Below, in pieces: positions 25,376 to 31,260 of a stretch of 64,000 nucleotides of DNA (position 1 is the stretch's first letter; each line of letters begins with the position of its first letter). The DNA is taken from the NCBI RefSeq assembly GCF_000721105.1, contig NZ_JOEV01000034.1, positions 1 to 64,000 on the forward strand, given 5' to 3'. This DNA is from Streptomyces cellulosae. Its GTDB lineage: Bacteria > Actinomycetota > Actinomycetes > Streptomycetales > Streptomycetaceae. The position numbers were made by a program, and so were the translations under genes. A model generated the notes under the pieces. The model was not told where the DNA came from and searched no databases. It saw only the letters and a program-made list of their open reading frames with translations.

Positions 25376-25740
25376 GCGTCGGGCGGGTTCGGCGGGGCGT
25401 CGGGTGAGGCATCGGGCCGGTTTCGGGCGTCGGTCTGAGTCCGGCTGCGCGGCGAATTCGGCCCGAGCGGCCGGGACGAGGGCATGAACGGCCGGGACGG
25501 AAGGGGCCGGGGAGGTTTTGCGTGCCCGTTACCCCCTGACTCGGCTGCCCCGCCCCGTCATACTGGCGTTGGGCGGACGCACGTACGAGACGCCGCGAGC
25601 GCACACCGCAAGCGCACCCGCAAGCGCCGCCCGCCCAGCCGCACACAGCCCCACAGTCCGACCCGTAGCCGCACCTGTAGCCGCACCCGTAGCCACCCGT
25701 GTAGCCGCCCCTTTTCCGACCAGGATCCGGAGCCCGTGGC
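25376..25740. other. Intergenic region before the M56 gene
   Basis: No convincing gene is seen. From 25600 to 25720 there are several copies of GTAGCCGCACC and GCAAGCGC-type sequence, another degenerate repeat, directly in front of the M56 protease start. No BlaI-type regulator gene, the usual partner of this protease family, is present. Confidence 0.5.
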
Positions 25741-26679
25741 ATGATTTTCAGCCTGCTCCTGCTGAGTGCCGTCGCCCTGACGGCCGCCGTGCCGGTCCCG
25801 CGCGCCCTGACCCGGGCCGAGTGGCCCGAACGGGACCCGGTGGTCGCGCTGTGGGTGTGGCAGTGCCTGGTCGCCACGGTCCTGCTGTGCTGTATGACCG
25901 CCTTGGTACTGGGCGCCGCGGCCGTCTTCCACACCGTCCGCGACCACGTCTTCGCCCCGGCTCCGCCCGCCGTGACCGCGGCCTACGACCTCTCCGCGGC
26001 ACCGGCCTGGGCGGTCGCCCTGACACTGCTGCTGGCCTGCGGGGCCGCGTGGACGACCGCGATGCTCGCCCGGGAACTCGTCGAGGCCCGTCGCCGCCGC
26101 GGCCAGGCCCGTGCGCACCTGCGTGAACGCGCCCCGGACCTGCCGGCGGGGCTGCCCGCGGCGCGGGGCCCGCTGCTGGTGCTGGAGGACGAGTACCCGG
26201 ACGCCTGGTGGTTGCCGGGCAGTCCGCCCCAGCTGATCGTCACGACCGGTGCCCTGCACCGGCTGACCGACCACCAGCTCGACGCCGTCCTCACCCACGA
26301 ACGCGGTCACGCCCGGGCCCGCCACGACTGGCTGCTGCACCTCTCCACCGCGCTGGCCACCGGCTTCCCGCAGGTACCGCTCTTCTCCCACTTCTGCGAC
26401 CAGACCCATCGCCTGGTCGAACTCGCCGCGGACGACACGGCCTCCCGCCGCTGCGGCCACCTGACAACGGCCCTGGCCCTGATCGAACTCAACCAGCACC
26501 GGGGCGTCCTGTCCTGCGCCTCCACCCACCGTCTCCTCGGCGAACGCGTGGACCGCCTCCTCGAACCCCAGCCCCGTCTCGGCCCCCGGCACCGCCTCCT
26601 CACCACCACCGCGGCAGCCCTGGTCCCCCTCCTCCCCCTCCTCATTGCCTTCGCCCCGGGCCTGACAGCCCTGACCTGA
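25741..26679 (+). CDS. M56-family membrane zinc metalloprotease
   Basis: A 312-residue membrane protease of the BlaR1/MecR1 peptidase family. Zinc ligands are in the HExxH motif VLTHERGHARARHDW (His186, Glu187, His190), with the third ligand likely in LVELAADDTASRR. Hydrophobic segments lie at residues 1-20, 35-65, 85-110 and the last 30. There is no extracellular penicillin-sensor domain, as usual in Streptomyces members. These proteases normally cleave a BlaI-type repressor encoded next door, but none is found here. Target unknown. Confidence 0.88.
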   Translation: MIFSLLLLSAVALTAAVPVPRALTRAEWPERDPVVALWVWQCLVATVLLCCMTALVLGAAAVFHTVRDHVFAPAPPAVTAAYDLSAAPAWAVALTLLLACGAAWTTAMLARELVEARRRRGQARAHLRERAPDLPAGLPAARGPLLVLEDEYPDAWWLPGSPPQLIVTTGALHRLTDHQLDAVLTHERGHARARHDWLLHLSTALATGFPQVPLFSHFCDQTHRLVELAADDTASRRCGHLTTALALIELNQHRGVLSCASTHRLLGERVDRLLEPQPRLGPRHRLLTTTAAALVPLLPLLIAFAPGLTALT

Positions 26680-26699
26680 CCCGGCTCCGGGCCAGGGCC

Positions 26700-26768
26700 C
26701 CGCCCAGTTCCGGACGTCTGCCCCGCCCAGTTCCGGACGTCTGCCTCGCCCCGCTCCGGACGTCTGCA
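26700..26768. repeat. 23 bp tandem array (3 units) after the M56 gene
   Basis: Three units of CCGCCCAGTTCCGGACGTCTGC at a 23 bp period start at 26700, 26723 and about 26746; the third is partly diverged. It begins about 20 bp after the M56 stop. A weaker repeat (GCTGCGGCAGCCGAGATGCGGCAGCC-like, 26800-26835) follows. Confidence 0.85.
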
Positions 26769-26878
26769 CGGCCCAGCCACATGCCAACGACCCCCGAGCT
26801 GCGGCAGCCGAGATGCGGCAGCCGCCCTGCCCAGCCGCTCCGCCCAGCTGCGGGCCATCGTGCCGCCTGGCGGGCGGG

Positions 26879-26915
26879 GTCCCCGCTCGAGCGAAGCCGA
26901 GAGTGGGGAGGCACC
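26879..26915. repeat. REP-like hairpin element common in Streptomyces
   Basis: CCCCGCTC (26881-26888) and GAGAGTGGGG (26900-26909) flank GAGCGAAGCCGA and form a hairpin with one mismatch. This sequence type (TCCCC-CTC...GAG-GGGGA with a GCGAAGCC core) recurs in Streptomyces intergenic DNA from memory. The rest of 26680-27144 shows no gene. Confidence 0.6.
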
Positions 26916-27144
26916 CCGCGGACGCCGGGCGGCACGACCCGCCCCCGGCCGTTACACCCGGCGACGCTGCCAGCCAGCGCCGACCCATCCCAGCGCAAAC
27001 ACCGCCCCACGCCACGAACCCCGGGTGGCACATCTCCCCCCACCTCCAAAGAAACCCCAGTTCAACGGCTCGTTCGGCGGAGCCTCCGGTGGCGCAACAC
27101 TCCCGCAACACAGCTTTCCCTACCACCTCGCTATGGTTCGATCC

Positions 27145-27933
27145 ATGCCGCCCACCGACCGCATCCGAGACCACGCCGGCCAGGGCGCGACCACCGTCGC
27201 CGCCCACCGCACCCGGCGTCGGCTGCGCGCGGACCAGGCCCGGCAACTCGCCGATCTCCTCCGTCACCAACTCCTCACCGACGGTTTCCCGGACGGCACC
27301 CTCCCCCACGAGTCCGCCCTCGCCACCGACTACCGCGCCTCCCGCAACACGGTCCGCCAAGCCCTGGACCTGCTCCGCGCGGAAGGCCTGGTCGAACGCC
27401 TCCCCGGCGTCGGCACGGTGGTCGTCGCGCAGAAGTACCCGCACGGCCTCGACCACCTGATGGGCCTCGCGGAAACCCTCCGCGAACACGGCCGCGTCAC
27501 CAACGAGGTCCGCACCATGGGCCCGGCCCCGGCCCCCACCCCCGTAGCCGAACGCCTCCACGTCCCACCCGGCACCGACGTCCTCTACATCGAACGCCTG
27601 CGCCGCCTGAACGGCCTCCCCCTCTCCCTCGACCTCACCTACATCCCCCTCGACCTCGGCACCGCCCTGCTCGCCGCCGACCTGGAGAACACCGACGTCT
27701 TCCGTCTCCTGGAGGCGATCACCGGACAGCGTCTCGGCCACGCCGAGATCACCCTGGAGGCGGTGAACGCGGACACCCACTCCGCCGCCGTACTCGAAGC
27801 CCCTCGCGGCGCGGCCGTCCTCATGCTGGAACGCCTCACACACCTCGCCGACGGCCGCCCCGTCGACCTGGAGTTCATCCGCTTCCGCGGCGACCGCATC
27901 ACGATGAGCGGCCTGCTGCACCGGTCTCTGTAA
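27145..27933 (+). CDS. GntR/HutC-family transcriptional regulator
   Basis: A 262-residue regulator. The N-terminal winged helix includes ADLLRHQLLTDGFPDGTLP, then SALATDYRASRNTVRQALDLLRAEGLVERLPGVGTVV (about 36-95). The C-terminal half is a UTRA effector domain (VLYIERLRRLNGLPLSLDLTYIP, LMLERLTHLADGRPVDLEF). ATG 27145 is chosen; an in-frame ATG at 27133 is possible. A TATGGT at 27132-27137 could be a -10, which would make the transcript leaderless. It lies 51 bp before the ferredoxin gene in the same direction and probably controls that operon. HutC-type effectors are small metabolites; here unknown. Confidence 0.88.
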   Translation: MPPTDRIRDHAGQGATTVAAHRTRRRLRADQARQLADLLRHQLLTDGFPDGTLPHESALATDYRASRNTVRQALDLLRAEGLVERLPGVGTVVVAQKYPHGLDHLMGLAETLREHGRVTNEVRTMGPAPAPTPVAERLHVPPGTDVLYIERLRRLNGLPLSLDLTYIPLDLGTALLAADLENTDVFRLLEAITGQRLGHAEITLEAVNADTHSAAVLEAPRGAAVLMLERLTHLADGRPVDLEFIRFRGDRITMSGLLHRSL

Positions 27934-27984
27934 GCACCACCTCCTGCTCAACGCCCCTGCCTGCGCACCTTCCTGGAGACAGCC

Positions 27985-28212
27985 ATGCCCTTGGCGCCCC
28001 AGCGGGCCGACGTGCCCGTGACCATCGACGAGTCGAAGTGCATCGACGGCTGCACCCTCTGCGTGGACATGTGCCCGCTGGACTCCCTCGCCATCGACGA
28101 AAGCAACGGCAAGGCGTACATGCACGTCGACGAGTGCTGGTACTGCGGCCCGTGCGCGGCCCGCTGTCCCACCGGAGCCGTCACGGTCAACATGCCCTAC
28201 CTCCTCCGGTGA
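27985..28212 (+). CDS. Two-cluster [4Fe-4S] ferredoxin resembling AprB N-terminus
   Basis: A 75-residue iron-sulfur protein. The first cluster motif is C19-x3-C23-x2-C26-x3-C30-P and the second is C51-x2-C54-x2-C57-x3-C61-P (DECWYCGPCAARCPTGAV). The unusual C-x3-C spacing and the CWYCGPCAARCP segment recall the beta subunit of adenylylsulfate reductase (AprB), but the long AprB C-terminal tail is missing. It starts at ATG 27985 after GGAGAC. It probably passes electrons to or from the flavoprotein encoded at the end of the operon (inference from gene order). Confidence 0.9.
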   Translation: MPLAPQRADVPVTIDESKCIDGCTLCVDMCPLDSLAIDESNGKAYMHVDECWYCGPCAARCPTGAVTVNMPYLLR

Positions 28213-28228
28213 GAGGCCTCCCACTCCC

Positions 28229-29572
28229 ATGAAACACACAGCTGCTGCCACGTCCGCCGTCCTTCTCCTCCTCCCGCTCACGGCCTGCGGCGGCACCGCC
28301 GAGGCCGGTGCCGGCTCCACGATCACCGTGACCGTCGGCTACCAGTCCAAGACGATCAACACGGTCACCGCCGGAACCCTCCTTCGCTCCCTCGGTTACT
28401 TCGAGAAGCAGCTCGACGCCCTCCACGACGGCCACACCTACAAGGTCGACTGGCAGGACTACGCCACCGGCGCTCCCATCACCGCCCAGATGACCGCCGG
28501 GAAGATCGACATCGGCTCGATGGGCGACTTCCCGCTCCTCATCAACGCGGCCCGCGGCAAGCAGCTCGGCAAGCCCACCCGGCTGGTCTCGGTCACCGGC
28601 TACAACCTCCGCGGCGGCCTCAACACGATCGTCACCTCCCCGGACTCCAAGCTCGGCTCGCTCGAGGACCTCCGCGGCAAGAAGGTGTCGACGAGCATCG
28701 GTTCGGCCGCCGACGGCACCCTCGTGCGCGCCCTGCAACGCGCCGGCCTCGACCCCGACAAGGACATCGAGAAACTCAACCAGCAGCCAGCGGTGGGTGC
28801 TTCGGCCCTCGCCGCCGGCAGCACGGACGCGCTCTCGCAGTTCGTCGCCTGGCCCGGCCTGCTCGCCTTCCAGGGCAAGGCGAAAGCCCTGTACGACGGC
28901 GCCCAACTGAACCTCCCCACGTTCCACGGCGTCACCGCCCGCGAGGACTTCGCGAAGAAGCGTCCGGCCGTCCTGGAGGCCTTCCTCAAGGCCCAGTCCG
29001 AGGCCACCGACTACCTCACCGAACACCCGGTGACCGCCGCCGAGAAGGTCGCCCGGGCCACCAGCCTGCCCGCCGAGGTCGTCTACCTCTACAACGGCGC
29101 CCACGGCATCGCCACCTTCGATCCGGCGATCAAGCCCCAGCTCGTCTCCGCCCTGAAGGAGGACGTGTCCGTCCTGAAGTCGGCCAAGCTCACCGGCGAC
29201 GTGGACGTGGACGCCTTCGTCGACGACCAGTACGTCAGGAAGGCCCTCGGCCCGACGTACACCAAACGCCTCGCCGCGACACCCGCACCCGCCGCGAGCG
29301 AGGTCTGGCCCAAGGGCGCGACCACGACCCGTACCTTCAAGTCCCCCGCTGAACTGCTGAGTTACGTCGGCAAGCACCGGTCCGGCATCCGCGCCGCCTA
29401 CGTCCCCGACGCCACCACGGGCACCCTCTGGTTCGCCGACCAGGCGATCTGGGTGACCGACGGCGACCAGCTCCTCCCCTTCGTCGCCCCGTCCACCGCG
29501 CAGTCGTACGTCGCCGAACACGGCGGCGCCCGCGTCATCACATACGCCGACGCACTGGAGCGGGCGTCGTGA
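28229..29572 (+). CDS. SsuA/TauA/NrtA-type binding lipoprotein with NosL-like C-terminal domain
   Basis: A 447-residue solute-binding lipoprotein (signal MKHTAAATSAVLLLLPLTAC, lipobox Cys20). Residues about 30-330 match periplasmic binding proteins for sulfonates, nitrate or similar small anions (IDIGSMGDFPLLINAARG, LEDLRGKKVSTSIGSAADGTLVRALQRAG). Residues about 365-447 form an extra domain: GIRAAYVPDATTGTLW, then ADQAIWV, LLPFVAPSTAQSYVAEHGG and VITYADAL. This looks like the NosL fold (a copper-binding accessory protein of nitrous-oxide reductase), though no Cu ligands (Cys/Met) are evident. Ligand unknown. Its stop overlaps the permease start as GTGA. Confidence 0.85.
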   Translation: MKHTAAATSAVLLLLPLTACGGTAEAGAGSTITVTVGYQSKTINTVTAGTLLRSLGYFEKQLDALHDGHTYKVDWQDYATGAPITAQMTAGKIDIGSMGDFPLLINAARGKQLGKPTRLVSVTGYNLRGGLNTIVTSPDSKLGSLEDLRGKKVSTSIGSAADGTLVRALQRAGLDPDKDIEKLNQQPAVGASALAAGSTDALSQFVAWPGLLAFQGKAKALYDGAQLNLPTFHGVTAREDFAKKRPAVLEAFLKAQSEATDYLTEHPVTAAEKVARATSLPAEVVYLYNGAHGIATFDPAIKPQLVSALKEDVSVLKSAKLTGDVDVDAFVDDQYVRKALGPTYTKRLAATPAPAASEVWPKGATTTRTFKSPAELLSYVGKHRSGIRAAYVPDATTGTLWFADQAIWVTDGDQLLPFVAPSTAQSYVAEHGGARVITYADALERAS

Positions 29573-30486
29573 CCGAGACCGCGCGGCCGCCGGCCGGGAA
29601 CACACCCCGATATCCGCGCCAGGCCCGCCGCTACGCTCTGCGACTCGTCTCCCTCGCCGCCACCCTCGGCCTCTGGCAGCTGCTGACCAGTCTGAACGTC
29701 GACCTGTGGCTGCGCTTCTCGCAGTTCCCCACCGTCGCCGACGTGGCCCGCGCCTTCGCCGACCGGCTCTCCGGCCCCGACTACTGGACGGACCTCACCG
29801 ACAGCCTCACCCGCATCCTCACCGGCTTCCTCCTCGCCGCCGTCCTGGGCGTGGCGACCGGCGTGCTGGTGGCCCGCTCCCGCCTCGCCGAGGACCTGCT
29901 CGGCCCGCTGCTGGAAGTGGTCCGCCCGATCCCGGCGATCGCCCTGGTCCCCGTCGCGATCCTCCTCTTCCCCTCCAACGAACAGGGCATCGTCTTCATC
30001 ACCTGCACCGCCGCCTTCTTCCCGGTCCTGGTCTCCACCCGGCACGCGGTCCGCGCGCTGACCCCCGTCTGGGAGGAGGCGGTGCTCACCATGGGCGGCG
30101 GCCGCTGGCGGATCCTCGGCTCGGTCGTCCTGCCGGGCGCGCTGCCCGGCATCTTCGGCGGCCTGTCGGTCGGTATCGGCGTGTCGTGGATCTGTGTGAT
30201 CTCCGCCGAGATGATCTCCGGCCAGTACGGCGTCGGCTACCGCACCTGGCAGGACTACACGGTCGTCGACTACCCCGGCGTGTTCGTCGGCATGGTCACC
30301 ATCGGCATCCTCGGGTGGCTCACCTCCACGGCCGTGGAGCTGCTGGGCCGCCGCCTGACCCGTTGGCTGCCCCGCACGTCGTACGTCCCCGGGGGGCGCG
30401 CTCCCCGGGCCCGGGAAGCTCGCCCCGCCTCCGTGACGGCGCGTCCAGAGGCCAAGCAGGAGGTGGCCCATGACCAGCTCGTCTGA
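29569..30486 (+). CDS. ABC transporter permease (SsuC/TauC type)
   Basis: A 305-residue inner-membrane permease with about six hydrophobic helices. The EAA-type loop is WEEAVLTMGGGRWRILGSVVLPGALPGIFGG (about residues 163-195), and the PIPAIALVPVAILLF and ISAEMISGQYGVGY segments are typical of nitrate/sulfonate/taurine importers. It starts at GTG 29569, overlapping the binding-protein stop, and overlaps the ATPase gene by 17 bp. The last 40 residues are Arg/Pro-rich and cytosolic. Confidence 0.92.
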   Translation: MTETARPPAGNTPRYPRQARRYALRLVSLAATLGLWQLLTSLNVDLWLRFSQFPTVADVARAFADRLSGPDYWTDLTDSLTRILTGFLLAAVLGVATGVLVARSRLAEDLLGPLLEVVRPIPAIALVPVAILLFPSNEQGIVFITCTAAFFPVLVSTRHAVRALTPVWEEAVLTMGGGRWRILGSVVLPGALPGIFGGLSVGIGVSWICVISAEMISGQYGVGYRTWQDYTVVDYPGVFVGMVTIGILGWLTSTAVELLGRRLTRWLPRTSYVPGGRAPRAREARPASVTARPEAKQEVAHDQLV

Positions 30487-31249
30487 GGTCCGCCCGGCGC
30501 AGCGAGGGCGGGAGCGGGCCGGTGCCGGGCTCGCCCTGCGCGGGGCCACGCTCGGCCGCCCGGGCGTGCCCGTGCTGGAGGGCGTGGACCTCGAAGTGGT
30601 ATCCGGCGAGATCCTCTCGGTCGTCGGTCCCTCGGGTTGCGGCAAGTCGACGCTGCTGCGCACCCTCGCGGGGCTGCTGCCTCCACTCGTCGGCACGGCC
30701 ACCCAGGACGGCAGTCCGCTGACGGGCCCCGCCGCCGACCGCGCTCTGGTCTTCCAGGAGGACGCCCTCCTGCCCTGGCGCACCCTGCGCGCCAACGTCG
30801 AGCTCCCGCTCGCCATCAGCGGAGTGCCACGCAACGAACGCCGTGCCCAGGCCGCGTCCTGGCTCGACCGGGTCGGACTCGCCGGCCTCGCCCGGCAGTT
30901 GCCGCACCGCGTCTCCGGCGGCCAGCGCCAGCGCGCACAACTTGCCCGCGCCCTCGCCGCGCGCCCGCGCGCCGTCCTGATGGACGAACCGTTCGGCGCC
31001 CTCGACGCCCAGACCCGCGCCGGCATGCAGGACCTGCTGGTCGAGGTGCTGCGCGGCACCGGCGCGACCGTCGTCTTCGTCACCCACGACGTGGACGAGG
31101 CCCTCTTCCTGGGCGACCGCGTGGCCCTCCTCGGCTCCGGCCGGCTCACCGCCGTGCGCGACATCCCGCGCCCGCGCGACCGAGCGGCGCACGACGACCC
31201 GGCACACGTGGCGCTGCGGCGTGACGTCCTGACCTCCCTGAGCATCTGA
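30470..31249 (+). CDS. ABC transporter ATP-binding protein (SsuB/TauB type)
   Basis: A 259-residue ATPase of the importer. Motifs: Walker A GPSGCGKSTLL, Q-loop QEDALLPW, signature RVSGGQRQRAQLARALA, Walker B AVLMDEPFGALD and switch FVTHDVDEALFLGDRV. The DALLPWRTL Q-loop context is typical of the nitrate/sulfonate/taurine class. GGAGG precedes ATG 30470. The flavoprotein gene begins 11 bp after its stop, so the six genes from 27145 to 34191 read as one unit. Confidence 0.93.
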   Translation: MTSSSEVRPAQRGRERAGAGLALRGATLGRPGVPVLEGVDLEVVSGEILSVVGPSGCGKSTLLRTLAGLLPPLVGTATQDGSPLTGPAADRALVFQEDALLPWRTLRANVELPLAISGVPRNERRAQAASWLDRVGLAGLARQLPHRVSGGQRQRAQLARALAARPRAVLMDEPFGALDAQTRAGMQDLLVEVLRGTGATVVFVTHDVDEALFLGDRVALLGSGRLTAVRDIPRPRDRAAHDDPAHVALRRDVLTSLSI

Positions 31250-31260
31250 AAGGCACCCCG

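Noticed and set aside
25558..28326. Long minus-strand open frame opposite the M56, GntR and ferredoxin genes
   Set aside because: It runs antisense across three unrelated genes and intergenic repeats and encodes low-complexity sequence only.
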